Shown piece after piece: positions 24,614 through 32,803 of a stretch of 59,011 bases of DNA. The first letter of the stretch is position 1, and the number at the start of each line of letters is the position of its first letter. Where the stretch lies: NCBI RefSeq assembly GCF_009862265.1, contig NZ_WWGX01000056.1:1-59011 (forward strand). The letters run 5' to 3'. Source of the DNA: Streptomyces sp. SID8352. Its GTDB lineage: Bacteria > Actinomycetota > Actinomycetes > Streptomycetales > Streptomycetaceae. Both the position numbers and the translations under genes were made by a program. The notes beneath the pieces were generated by a model. The model made no database searches and was not told the DNA's origin. It worked only from the letters and a program-made list of their open reading frames with translations.

Positions 24614-26086
24614 TCAGGCCCAGGTGAGCAGACGCTTCGGCTGCTCCAGGACCGCCGCGACGTCCGCGAGGACCTTGGAGCCCAGTTCCCCGTCGACCAG
24701 GCGGTGGTCGAAGCTGAGCGCCAGCGTGGTCACCCGGCGCGGCTTCACCTTGCCCTTGTGCACCCACGGCTGGAGCTTGATCGCGCCCACCGCGAGGATC
24801 GCGGACTCGCCCGGGTTGAGGATCGGGGTGCCCGTGTCGACGCCGAAGACGCCGACGTTGGTGATGGTCACCGTGCCGCCCTGCATGGCCGCCGGGGACG
24901 TCCGCCCCTCCCGGGCCGTGGCGACCAGCTCGCCCAGCGCCCCGGCCAGCTCGGGCAGGGTCCTGGTGTGGGCGTCCTTGATGTTCGGGACGATCAGACC
25001 CCTCGGGGTCGCCGCGGCGATGCCCAGGTTCACGTAGTGCTTGACCACGATCTCCTGCGCCGCCTCGTCCCAGGAGGCGTTGACCTCCGGGTTGCGGCGG
25101 ATCGCCACCAGCAGGGCCTTGGCGATCAGCAGCAGCGGGTTGACCCGCAGACCGGTGAACTCCTTGTCCTGCTTCAGCTCCTCGACGAGCTTCATGGTGC
25201 GGGTCACGTCGACCGTCACGAACTCCGTGACGTGCGGCGCCGTGAACGCCGAGCCGACCATCGCCGCCGCCGTGGCCTTGCGGACGCCCTTGACCGGCAC
25301 CCTGGTCTCGCGCGCCGGGCCGTGCTCCGCGACGGACGCCGCGGCCGGGGCGGCGGCGGCCACGGGGGGCGGTCCGGCGGGAGCGGCAGGGGCGGCGGGG
25401 GCGGCGGGGGCCGGGGCGGCGGCGGGGGCAGCCGCCGCGTGCACGTCCTCGCGGGTGATGATCCCGTCCGGGCCGGAGGGCACCACGGAGGCGAGGTCGA
25501 CGCCGAGGTCCTTGGCCAGCTTGCGCACCGGCGGCTTGGCCAGCGGCCGTTCCCGGGTGACCGGGGCGGGGGCCGCGGCGGGCGCGGCCGGAGCCGCGGG
25601 CACGGCGGGAGCCACCGGGGCGCCGCCGTTCAGCTCCGCCTGGACGGCCGCCGCGGCCGGGGCCGCCGCGCTCTTGCGGGGGCGCCGCCGGGTCGCGGCG
25701 GTGGACACGCCGTACCCCACCAGGACCGGCTGGCGGGCCGCGGGCTTCGGCTCCTCCGCCTCCTCCGCGGGTACCGCCTCGGCGGGTGCCTCGGCCGCGG
25801 GCGCCGCAGGGGCCGCGTCCGCCGCGCCGCCGACGGCCACCGCGATGATCGACGTGCCCACGTCGACCGTGGTGCCCTCGGGGAAGTGCAGCTCGCGCAC
25901 CACTCCGTCGTACGGGATGGGCAGCTCGACGGCGGCCTTGGCCGTCTCGACCTCGCACACGATCTGCCCGTCGGTGACGGTGTCACCGGGCTGGACGTAC
26001 CACTTGAGGATCTCGGCCTCGGTGAGGCCCTCGCCCACGTCGGGCATCTTGAACTCACGCACGGAACTGTCCGTCATCGTCGTCAC
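24614..26086 (-). CDS. bkdC1: Branched-chain keto-acid dehydrogenase E2, cluster 1
   Basis: This is a 490-residue dihydrolipoamide acyltransferase, core of the complex that converts keto acids of Val, Leu and Ile to acyl-CoA starters for branched fatty acids. The order is: lipoyl domain (~8-85, lysine in VETAKAA ~49), Ala/Pro linker, peripheral subunit-binding domain (~185-220, KPPVRKLAKDLGVDL then GPDGIITREDV), a second Ala/Pro linker, and a catalytic domain ending with the HxxxDG site (FDHRLVDG, His ~461). A GTG start at 26086 has GAGGAGGGGAG just before it, a better spacing than the ATG nine bases later. It begins 10 bp after bkdB1 ends. Confidence 0.93.
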   Translation of the reverse strand: MTTMTDSSVREFKMPDVGEGLTEAEILKWYVQPGDTVTDGQIVCEVETAKAAVELPIPYDGVVRELHFPEGTTVDVGTSIIAVAVGGAADAAPAAPAAEAPAEAVPAEEAEEPKPAARQPVLVGYGVSTAATRRRPRKSAAAPAAAAVQAELNGGAPVAPAVPAAPAAPAAAPAPVTRERPLAKPPVRKLAKDLGVDLASVVPSGPDGIITREDVHAAAAPAAAPAPAAPAAPAAPAGPPPVAAAAPAAASVAEHGPARETRVPVKGVRKATAAAMVGSAFTAPHVTEFVTVDVTRTMKLVEELKQDKEFTGLRVNPLLLIAKALLVAIRRNPEVNASWDEAAQEIVVKHYVNLGIAAATPRGLIVPNIKDAHTRTLPELAGALGELVATAREGRTSPAAMQGGTVTITNVGVFGVDTGTPILNPGESAILAVGAIKLQPWVHKGKVKPRRVTTLALSFDHRLVDGELGSKVLADVAAVLEQPKRLLTWA

Positions 26087-26096
26087 GCTCCCCTCC

Positions 26097-27077
26097 TCAG
26101 TACGCCAGCGAGCGGTCGACGGCGTCCAGCACCCGGTCCAGGTCCGGCAGGTACTCCTCCTCCAGGCGGGCCGGCGGGTACGGGGCGTGGTAGCCGCCGA
26201 CCCGGAGCACCGGGGCCTCCAGGTGGTAGAAGGAGCGCTCGGTGATGCGGGCGGCGATCTCCGCGCCCGAACCGAAGAACACCGGCGCCTCGTGGACCAC
26301 GACCAGCCGCCGGGTCTTCTCCACCGACGCCTGGATCGTGTCGAAGTCGATCGGCGAGACCGACCGCAGGTCGACGACCTCCAGGGAGCGGCCCTCCTCG
26401 GCCGCCGCGGCGGCGACCTCCTGGCAGAGCTTCACCATCGGACCGTAGGCGGCCAGCGTGAGGTCCGTGCCCTCGCGCACCACCCGGGCGGTGTGCAGCG
26501 GGCCCGGGACGGCGTCCCGGTCGACCTCGGCCTTGTCCCAGTAGCGCCGCTTGGGCTCGAAGTAGATCACCGGGTCGTCGCTGGCGACGGCCTGCTGCAT
26601 CATCCAGTACGCGTCCGACGCGTTGGAGGGGCTGACCACCTTCAGGCCCGCCACGTGCGCGAACAGCGCCTCGGGGGACTCGGAGTGGTGCTCGACCGCG
26701 CCGATGCCGCCGCCGTAGGGGATGCGGATGACGACCGGCAGCCTGACCTTGCCCAGCGACCGGGCGTGCATCTTGGCGAGCTGGGTGACGATCTGGTCGT
26801 AGGCCGGGAAGACGAAGCCGTCGAACTGGATCTCCACCACCGGCCGGTAGCCGCGCAGGGCCAGGCCGATGGCGGTGCCGACGATGCCGGACTCGGCCAG
26901 CGGGGTGTCGATGACCCGGTCCTCGCCGAAGTCCTTCTGCAGCCCGTCGGTGACCCGGAAGACGCCCCCGAGCTTGCCGACGTCCTCGCCCATGATCAGG
27001 ACCTTGGGGTCGGCGTCCAGCGCTCTGCGCAGCGACTCGTTGATCGCCTTGGCCAGCGCCATCTTTTCCGTCGTCAT
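26097..27077 (-). CDS. bkdB1: Branched-chain keto-acid dehydrogenase E1 beta, cluster 1
   Basis: This 326-residue transketolase-like beta subunit forms a thiamine-diphosphate decarboxylase with BkdA1. Recognisable stretches are VLIMGEDVGKLGGVFRVT, DTPLAESGIVGTAIGLA, QFDGFVFPAYDQI, IPYGGGIGAVEHHSESPEA and the C-terminal VLRVGGYHAPYPPA, all typical of E1 beta. Length is normal. Its ATG follows the bkdA1 stop by two bases, and the GAGGGGG that should serve as ribosome-binding site is inside the bkdA1 3' end, so translation is coupled. Confidence 0.93.
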   Translation of the reverse strand: MTTEKMALAKAINESLRRALDADPKVLIMGEDVGKLGGVFRVTDGLQKDFGEDRVIDTPLAESGIVGTAIGLALRGYRPVVEIQFDGFVFPAYDQIVTQLAKMHARSLGKVRLPVVIRIPYGGGIGAVEHHSESPEALFAHVAGLKVVSPSNASDAYWMMQQAVASDDPVIYFEPKRRYWDKAEVDRDAVPGPLHTARVVREGTDLTLAAYGPMVKLCQEVAAAAAEEGRSLEVVDLRSVSPIDFDTIQASVEKTRRLVVVHEAPVFFGSGAEIAARITERSFYHLEAPVLRVGGYHAPYPPARLEEEYLPDLDRVLDAVDRSLAY

Positions 27078-27079
27078 GG

Positions 27080-28279
27080 TCAGACCCCCTCGGCATCCGC
27101 GAACGACGCCTGGTAGGCGGCGAACTGGGCCCGCTCCTCGTCGACGAGCGCGTGCCCGTCCGCGTACGCGTTCTCGAAGATGGCGAAACGGTCCGGGTCG
27201 GGCATGGCACGGACCACTTCGCGCACCCGCTTGCCCAACGTCTCGCTCTCGCTCTCCAGTTCCCCGAAGAACGCCTCGTCCGCGTGGCCGGAGGACTCCA
27301 GGTAGCGGCGCAGGCGCAGGATCGGGTCCTTGGCCTCCCAGGCCACCCGCTCGTCGTCGTGGCGGTAGCGGGTGGGGTCGTCGGAGGTGGTGTGGGCGCC
27401 CATGCGGTAGGTGAACGCCTCGATGAGGGCCGGGCCCTCACCGCGCCGGGCGCGCTCCAGGGCCCAGCGGGTGACCGCGAGGGAGGCCAGCACGTCGTTG
27501 CCGTCCACCCGCACTCCGGGGAAGCCGAAGCCCTGGGCGCGCTGGTAGAGCGGCACCCGGGTCTGCTTCTCGTTGGACTCGGAGATGGCCCACTGGTTGT
27601 TCTGGCAGAAGAACACCACGGGGGCGTTGTAGACCGCGGCGAAGTTGAACGCCTCGCTGACGTCGCCCTGGCTGGAGGCGCCGTCGCCGAAGTAGGCGAT
27701 CACGGCCGAGTCGGCGCCGTCCTTGGTGATGCCCATGGCGTAGCCGGTGGCGTGCAGCGCCTGCGAGCCGATGACGATCGTGTACAGGTGGAAGTTGTTG
27801 CCGTTCGGGTCCCATCCGCCGTTGTTCACACCGCGGAACATGCCGAGGAGATTGGTCGGGTCCACCCCGCGGCACCAGGCGACGCCGTGCTCGCGGTAGG
27901 TCGGGAAGACGTAGTCGTCCTCCCGGGTGGCGCGTCCGGAGCCGATCTGGGCGGCCTCCTGCCCCAGCAGGGAGGCCCACAGGCCCAGCTCGCCCTGGCG
28001 CTGCAGGGCGGTGGCCTCGGCGTCGAAGCGCCGGGTGAGCACCATGTCACGGTAGAGGCCGCGCAGCTCGTCGGGGGTGATGTCCTCGACGTACTGGGCG
28101 AACTCGGCGTGCGCGGCGTCCTGGACGCGCTCGCCCTCGGGAGTCAGCAGCTGCACGAGCTGTGTCTCGGACCCCTTCCGGGCGGTGGTGCGTGTGGTGC
28201 GCTTGGTGCCGGTGGTGGTGCCGGCCTTGCTTCCGGCGCTGCGTCGCGGCTTGCGCGCGGCAGTGCTCTCCACGGTCAC
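27080..28279 (-). CDS. bkdA1: Branched-chain keto-acid dehydrogenase E1 alpha, cluster 1
   Basis: This is a 399-residue alpha subunit of the E1 decarboxylase. The thiamine-diphosphate motif is complete (AYFGDGASSQGDVSEAFNFAA...FFCQNNQWAIS, ~205-245). GQEAAQIGSG and YRHDDERVAWEAKDPI are further E1 alpha landmarks. The first ~40 residues are a basic Thr/Arg/Lys-rich tail (KAGTTTGTKRTTRTTARK) not needed for the fold. The GTG start is set by GGAGGAG four to five bases upstream; longer in-frame starts lack one. First gene of the bkdA1-B1-C1 operon. A strong inverted repeat 188 bp upstream (28467-28488) is the best operator candidate for it or for the divergent response regulator. Confidence 0.93.
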   Translation of the reverse strand: MTVESTAARKPRRSAGSKAGTTTGTKRTTRTTARKGSETQLVQLLTPEGERVQDAAHAEFAQYVEDITPDELRGLYRDMVLTRRFDAEATALQRQGELGLWASLLGQEAAQIGSGRATREDDYVFPTYREHGVAWCRGVDPTNLLGMFRGVNNGGWDPNGNNFHLYTIVIGSQALHATGYAMGITKDGADSAVIAYFGDGASSQGDVSEAFNFAAVYNAPVVFFCQNNQWAISESNEKQTRVPLYQRAQGFGFPGVRVDGNDVLASLAVTRWALERARRGEGPALIEAFTYRMGAHTTSDDPTRYRHDDERVAWEAKDPILRLRRYLESSGHADEAFFGELESESETLGKRVREVVRAMPDPDRFAIFENAYADGHALVDEERAQFAAYQASFADAEGV

Positions 28280-28466
28280 GTGTGCTCCTCCGTCGGTCCG
28301 GCCCCCGGGTTCGCCGGGTTGCCAGTGCGGCTCACCTGTGCCCCGCGGCGCACGGGGTGGGTGCGGTCCGTCGGACACAGGCGTGACAGGTGCCCCGGCG
28401 AGCGTCCTGCACAAGGCACGTTACCCAGTGCGCCACATTTCTGTGAAACCCCTCCTGACCTGCATT

Positions 28467-28488
28467 TTTACTTGGGTATCCAAGTAAA
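28467..28488. promoter_or_regulatory. Strong palindromic operator candidate
   Basis: TTTACTTGG-N4-CCAAGTAAA, perfect nine-base arms, lies between divergent bkdA1 and the response regulator in a 320-bp intergenic region. It is conspicuously A/T-rich for this genome. The binding protein is unknown; the symmetry suits a dimeric repressor. Confidence 0.6.
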
Positions 28489-28599
28489 TCCGCGAAATCC
28501 GGAACAGCCACTGGTCACAGCCTCGCAGGGGGCCGGAACAACGGCACGTTATCCCGGCCACCCCGGGCACGGGAAGAGTCGGTGTGTGAGACTGGGCGC

Positions 28600-29256
28600 G
28601 TGCGCGACGACGGAAAAGTCCGGGTTTTTCTCCTGGACGACCACGAGGTGGTCCGGCGGGGTGTGCGCGAACTGCTCTCCGGCGAGGCCGACCTCGAGGT
28701 GGTCGGCGAGGCGGGCACCGCCGCCGACGCGCTGGCCCGGATCCCCGCCGCCCGCCCCGACGTCGCCGTGCTGGACGTGCGCCTGCCGGACGGCAGCGGG
28801 GTCGAGGTCTGCCGGGAGATCCGTTCCCGGGACGACGGCGTCCGCTGCCTGATGCTCACCTCCTTCGCGGACGACGAGGCCCTGTTCGACGCGATCATGG
28901 CCGGGGCCTCCGGGTACCTCCTCAAGGACGTCCGGGGCGACGAGCTGCTGGCCGCGGTGCGGGACGTGGCCGCCGGGCGCTCGCTGCTGGACCCGGTGGC
29001 GACGGCACGGGCGCTGGAGCGGCTGCGGGCGGGCGGACCCCGCGCCGACGACCGGCTCGCCCGCCTGACCGACCAGGAGCGGCGCGTCCTGGAGCTGATC
29101 GGCGAGGGGCTGACCAACCGCGCGATCGGCGAGCGGCTGCACCTAGCGGAGAAGACCGTCAAGAACTACGTGTCGGGCCTGCTCGCCAAGCTGGGGATGC
29201 AGCGCCGCTCGCAGGCCGCCGCCTTCGTGGCCCGCCTCCGGGCGGAACGCCGCTGA
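28600..29256 (+). CDS. NarL/LuxR-type response regulator, DosR/DevR-like, orphan
   Basis: This is a 218-residue regulator. The receiver domain covers ~5-120, with acidic DD pair (LLDDHEVVRRG), phospho-acceptor Asp in VLDVRLPDGSG (~54), Ser/Thr in LMLTSFADDEA and Lys in GYLLKDVRG. The LuxR helix-turn-helix covers ~150-210 (LTDQERRVLELIGEGLTNRAIGERL, then AEKTVKNYVSGLLAKLGM). Wording of both domains is close to mycobacterial DosR. No histidine kinase is adjacent, so the partner must be elsewhere. GTG 28600 starts at the conserved RDDGKVRVF; an in-frame GTG at 28582 (AAGAG before it) is possible and would add six residues. Contains a rare CTA leucine codon. Confidence 0.87.
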   Translation: MRDDGKVRVFLLDDHEVVRRGVRELLSGEADLEVVGEAGTAADALARIPAARPDVAVLDVRLPDGSGVEVCREIRSRDDGVRCLMLTSFADDEALFDAIMAGASGYLLKDVRGDELLAAVRDVAAGRSLLDPVATARALERLRAGGPRADDRLARLTDQERRVLELIGEGLTNRAIGERLHLAEKTVKNYVSGLLAKLGMQRRSQAAAFVARLRAERR

Positions 29257-29717
29257 GGTCTCCGGGCCACACAGTCGGCCGGGGCGTGGCGGGGCCGACC
29301 TGAGCGGGGACGGGCAGTACGGTCCGGTGCCGCGCAAGGGCGGGCGGGGCGGGCGCGGATGACCGGGCGCGGACGGTGCGGACCGGAGCGGGCGCGGACG
29401 GTACAGACCGGAGCGGAGTCGGGCGGTACTGACCCGGTGCCGCGCGGACCGCCGGGACGGCTCCGGGGCCCGCCGGTACCGCCGTTCGAGGGGCCGGGCG
29501 GGCCGTCCGGGGGAGCCGGCGAACGGTGCGAGGGGCCCGGCGAAGGAGTGGTCGAGGGAGTAGTGGCCCCTGTGACGGGAGTGGTTTCCCGTGTCCCATG
29601 GGGCGAAAGTCCGCTTCCGGTGGCACTCTGGTGCCCCCGCGACGCATTGCGATCGGACGTGACCACGTGTGACAACGCCCAGCTCACGGGCGCTCCACGT
29701 GCCCTAGCATCTGCCGC
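29257..29717. repeat. Gene-free gap with short tandem repeats
   Basis: A 25-bp unit (GGGCGCGGACGGTGCGGACC plus GGAGC) occurs at 29365-29389 and, with two changes, at 29390-29414; a degenerate third copy follows. No gene is supported on either strand. The last ~60 bp hold the promoter of the phosphotransferase gene. Confidence 0.6.
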
Positions 29718-30776
29718 GTGCCGCGCTTATGTGTACCACCCCCCGTGCCCCACGCGCCCCCTCTGGGCGCCCTGCTCCGCCGGTTCTCCGCCGGTTCCGC
29801 GCTCGCCTGCGAGCCGGTCGACCAAGGGCTGCTGAACCGCGGCTACCGCCTGCGCACGACCCGCGGCCGGTACTTCCTCAAGCACCACTTCGACCCCCGC
29901 ACCGCCGACCCCGCGGCCATCGTCCGCCAGCACCGCGCCACCCGGCGGCTCGCCGAGATCGGCGTCCCGGTCGCCCCGCCGCTGCCCGACCGGGAGGGCC
30001 GCACCGTCGCCGTCGTCGGCGGCCACGCCTACGCCCTGCACCCCTGGATCGACGGCCGCCACCGCCACGGCGGGCAGCTCTCCCCCGACCAGTGCGGGCG
30101 GCTCGGCGCGCTGCTGGGCGCGGTCCACGCCGGGCTGGAGCGCGTGATGCCGCCGCCCACCCGCACCCACGCCGCCCCCGGCAGCAGCGCCTCGGGTCCC
30201 GCGCCCGCCGAGACCGCCGACCCCGCCGACACCTTCGCCCTCATCGACGACCTGCTCGCCCGGGTCCGCGGCCACAGCCCGGCCGACCCCTTCGACGCCC
30301 TGGCCCGCCACCGGCTCCTGGAGCGCCGCGCGCTGCTGGAACGGCACGCGGGACGCCGCCCGCCGCACGGCGGGGCGGCCGGCTGGGTGCACGGGGACTT
30401 CCATCCCTTCAACGTGCTCTACCGGGGCGACTCCCCCGCCGCGATCGTCGACTGGGACCGTCTGGGCGTGCGGCCCCGGGCCGAGGAGGCCGTGCGCGCC
30501 GCCGCGATCTTCTTCGTCCGGCCGATGGGCACCCTGGACCTGCCGCGGGTGCGGGCCTACGCGAGCGCCTACCGGCGGGCCGCCGACGCCACGCCCGAGC
30601 AGCTCGCCGCGGCCGTGCACCGCGTGTGGTGGGAGCGGCTCAACGACTTCTGGATGCTGCGCTGGCACTACGAGCGCGGCGACACCCGCGCCGACCCGCA
30701 GTTCCCGGCCGCCTCGGCGCTGGTCGTGTGGTGGACCCGGGAGTACGAGGCGGTGTGCGGGGCCTTCGCGGGCTGA
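29718..30776 (+). CDS. APH-family phosphotransferase, leaderless, with TTA codon 4
   Basis: This is a 352-residue protein-kinase-fold small-molecule phosphotransferase. The N-lobe includes LLNRGYRLRTTRGRYFLKHHF (nucleotide-binding Lys). The C-lobe carries the Brenner motif HGDFHPFNVLY (~229) and the metal-binding VDWDRLG (~246). Many genus members of this family are homoserine- or choline-kinase-like and not resistance genes; substrate unknown. A -10-like TAGCAT ends eight bases before the GTG, so the mRNA is probably leaderless. Codon 4 is TTA (29727-29729), the only in-frame TTA I found in the window, which would make expression depend on bldA tRNA. A later in-frame GTG (~29745) would avoid it but has no ribosome-binding site. 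Confidence 0.85.
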   Translation: MPRLCVPPPVPHAPPLGALLRRFSAGSALACEPVDQGLLNRGYRLRTTRGRYFLKHHFDPRTADPAAIVRQHRATRRLAEIGVPVAPPLPDREGRTVAVVGGHAYALHPWIDGRHRHGGQLSPDQCGRLGALLGAVHAGLERVMPPPTRTHAAPGSSASGPAPAETADPADTFALIDDLLARVRGHSPADPFDALARHRLLERRALLERHAGRRPPHGGAAGWVHGDFHPFNVLYRGDSPAAIVDWDRLGVRPRAEEAVRAAAIFFVRPMGTLDLPRVRAYASAYRRAADATPEQLAAAVHRVWWERLNDFWMLRWHYERGDTRADPQFPAASALVVWWTREYEAVCGAFAG

Positions 30777-30803
30777 CCCGGCACGGAGCGCGCCGGGTCA
30801 GCC
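30771..30803. terminator. Bidirectional terminator over the phosphotransferase stop
   Basis: A perfect 12-bp stem (GGCTGACCCGGC with GCCGGGTCAGCC, loop 9) contains the TGA of the plus-strand gene and ends 7 bp before the stop of the minus-strand kinase. Confidence 0.75.
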
Positions 30804-30810
30804 GACGGGC

Positions 30811-32457
30811 TCAGGGGAGGTCGATCTCCCCGCCGCCCGGCGTCTCGACACCGCCGCCGCCGCTGCCGCCGGTGCCGGGCGTCTCGCCCCCGCCGCCGCC
30901 CGTGGCCTCGCCGCCGCCGCCCGGTGTCTCGCCGTCGCCGGGGGTGGTACCGCCGCCGCCCTGCGTCTCCTCGGGCGGCGGGACCTGGGTGGTCTCGTCG
31001 TCCGTCGGATCGCCCGTGGGCTCACCACCGGTCGAGGGCTGCGTCGGCGTGTACGAGGGGGTGTAGGACGGCTGCGTCCAGCCGCCGCCGGAGCTGCCGT
31101 TGCCCCGGTCGGTGCCGGTGCCCGGCCCGGTGGTCTCCCGGGTCTCCTGGTCGGTCGGCGTCTCGCTGGGCCGTTCCTTCTCGGTGGTCTCGGTGGCCGT
31201 GGGGGACTGGGTGGTCTTCGTCCCCCCGCCGCCGCCCGTTTCCTTGCCGTTCAGCGCCAGCGCGACGCCCGCGACCACGGCGACCACCGCGAGGGCGGCC
31301 AGGATCCAGAGCTTGCCCCGGCCGCTGCCCTTGTTGCCGTGCCCCTCGAAGCCGCCGTCGTCACCGCCGCCGTAGCCGCCCGGCAGGATCGGCTGCGGGA
31401 TCTGCGTGGTGCCCTGGCCGTGGTCGGCGTGCGGCAGGACCGTGGTGCCCGCCATGCCGCCCGCCGGGGTGTGCCGGCCGTCGTGGGACAGCACCGGGCC
31501 GGTGTTCCAGGTGCCGGTGTGGCCGCCCTGCTCGTAGAGCATCTGCAGGGCGTACTGGATCAGCCCGCGCATCTCCTCGGCGGTCTGGAAGCGGTCGTCG
31601 GGCTCCTTGGCCAGCGAGCGCATCACCAGCCCGTCCAGCTCCGGCGGGACCGCGTCGGACACCTCGGACGGCGGCGTCGGGATGTCCTGGACGTGCTGGT
31701 AGACCACCGACAGCGGGGTCTCCCCGGTGAACGGGGGGCGCAGCGCGAGCAGTTCGTACAGCAGGCAGCCCGTGGCGTACAGGTCGGAGCGGTGGTCGAC
31801 GGCCTTGCCGAGCGCCTGCTCCGGGGAGAGGTACTGGGGGGTGCCCATGACCATGCCGGTCTGCGTCATGGTCGTGGACGCGCCGTGCAGGGCACGGGCG
31901 ATGCCGAAGTCCATCACCTTGACCGCGCCGTTGTCCGTGATGATGACGTTGGCGGGCTTGATGTCGCGGTGCACGATGCCGTGCTGGTGCGAGTAGGCGA
32001 GCGCCTCCAGCACACCGGAGACGATGATCAACGCCTGCTCGGGGCCCGGGGCTTCGGCGTTGATGAGGAGGTCGCGGATGGTCCGCCCCTCGACGATCTC
32101 CATCACGATGTACGGCACGGACTGGCCGCCGGCCATGTCCTCGCCGGAGTCGTAGACCGCGACGATGGCGTGGTGGTTGAGCCCGGCCACCGACTGGGCC
32201 TCACGCGTGAAGCGGGCCTTGGAGACGGGGTCCTCGGCGAGGTCGGCGCGCAGCAGCTTGACCGCCACGGTGCGCCCCAGGCGCACGTCCTCGGCGGCGA
32301 ACACCTCGGCCATACCGCCCCGCCCGAGCCTGCGGGTCAGCCGGTACCGGCCGTCGCCGACCAGTCCGCCGTTCCCCCAGCTCTCCGGCGCGTCAGACAT
32401 ACCGCCGCCGGTGGCCTCGGGATCGGACGGGCCCGGGGCGCGCTGCTGCTGTGCCAT
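30811..32457 (-). CDS. Transmembrane Ser/Thr protein kinase without PASTA domains
   Basis: This is a 548-residue PknB-like kinase. The catalytic domain covers ~35-300: Gly loop LGRGGMAEVF, Lys in VAVKLL, HRDIKPANV, DFG as MDFGIA, activation loop TTMTQTGMVMGTPQYLSPEQ. A juxtamembrane segment, one helix (~380-400, WILAALAVVAVVAGVALAL) and an extracytoplasmic tail of ~145 residues follow. The tail is Gly/Thr/Pro/Glu-rich with no recognisable sensor domain, unlike PASTA kinases; a wall-spanning or glycosylated stalk is possible. GAGG six bases before the ATG supports the start. It is divergent from a second kinase with an almost identical activation loop. Confidence 0.92.
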   Translation of the reverse strand: MAQQQRAPGPSDPEATGGGMSDAPESWGNGGLVGDGRYRLTRRLGRGGMAEVFAAEDVRLGRTVAVKLLRADLAEDPVSKARFTREAQSVAGLNHHAIVAVYDSGEDMAGGQSVPYIVMEIVEGRTIRDLLINAEAPGPEQALIIVSGVLEALAYSHQHGIVHRDIKPANVIITDNGAVKVMDFGIARALHGASTTMTQTGMVMGTPQYLSPEQALGKAVDHRSDLYATGCLLYELLALRPPFTGETPLSVVYQHVQDIPTPPSEVSDAVPPELDGLVMRSLAKEPDDRFQTAEEMRGLIQYALQMLYEQGGHTGTWNTGPVLSHDGRHTPAGGMAGTTVLPHADHGQGTTQIPQPILPGGYGGGDDGGFEGHGNKGSGRGKLWILAALAVVAVVAGVALALNGKETGGGGGTKTTQSPTATETTEKERPSETPTDQETRETTGPGTGTDRGNGSSGGGWTQPSYTPSYTPTQPSTGGEPTGDPTDDETTQVPPPEETQGGGGTTPGDGETPGGGGEATGGGGGETPGTGGSGGGGVETPGGGEIDLP

Positions 32458-32696
32458 CAGTCCTCGCCGTCGTTTCTGCCCGCGGTGCGCGCGGTGTTGT
32501 CACGGTCTCCGTCGGCCACGCTACAGCCTTCCCGCGAGCCTCCGGTGCGGGACGACCGCCCGGAACCGGTACGAGACGGACCGGTCATGAAACCCCGGCC
32601 GCGCACCGCCGCGCAAATCGCGCGCGGGGTTCCCGCCGCGGCTGTAACGCTTCCGCGACGCTTCTTTCGCGTACGGTCACGGAACGGGCACCGCGC

Positions 32697-32725
32697 TTGA
32701 CGTGTCAGTGGCCTGCGGCAGACTT
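32697..32725 (+). promoter_or_regulatory. Probable promoter of the second kinase
   Basis: TTGACG (32697-32702), a 17-bp spacer and AGACTT (32720-32725) make a housekeeping-type promoter about 80 bp upstream of the plus-strand kinase, inside the 346-bp divergent intergenic region, which otherwise shows no gene. Confidence 0.5.
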
Positions 32726-32803
32726 GGCCGGGAATGACACTTTCGATCAACAGTCGCGCGGGCCGCCGCCGCATCGGCGCCGGCGCCGATGGGGGACGCT
32801 GAG

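Noticed and set aside
29718..30776. Aminoglycoside resistance gene
   Set aside because: The APH fold is clear, but core-chromosome placement and divergence do not support a resistance call over a metabolic small-molecule kinase.
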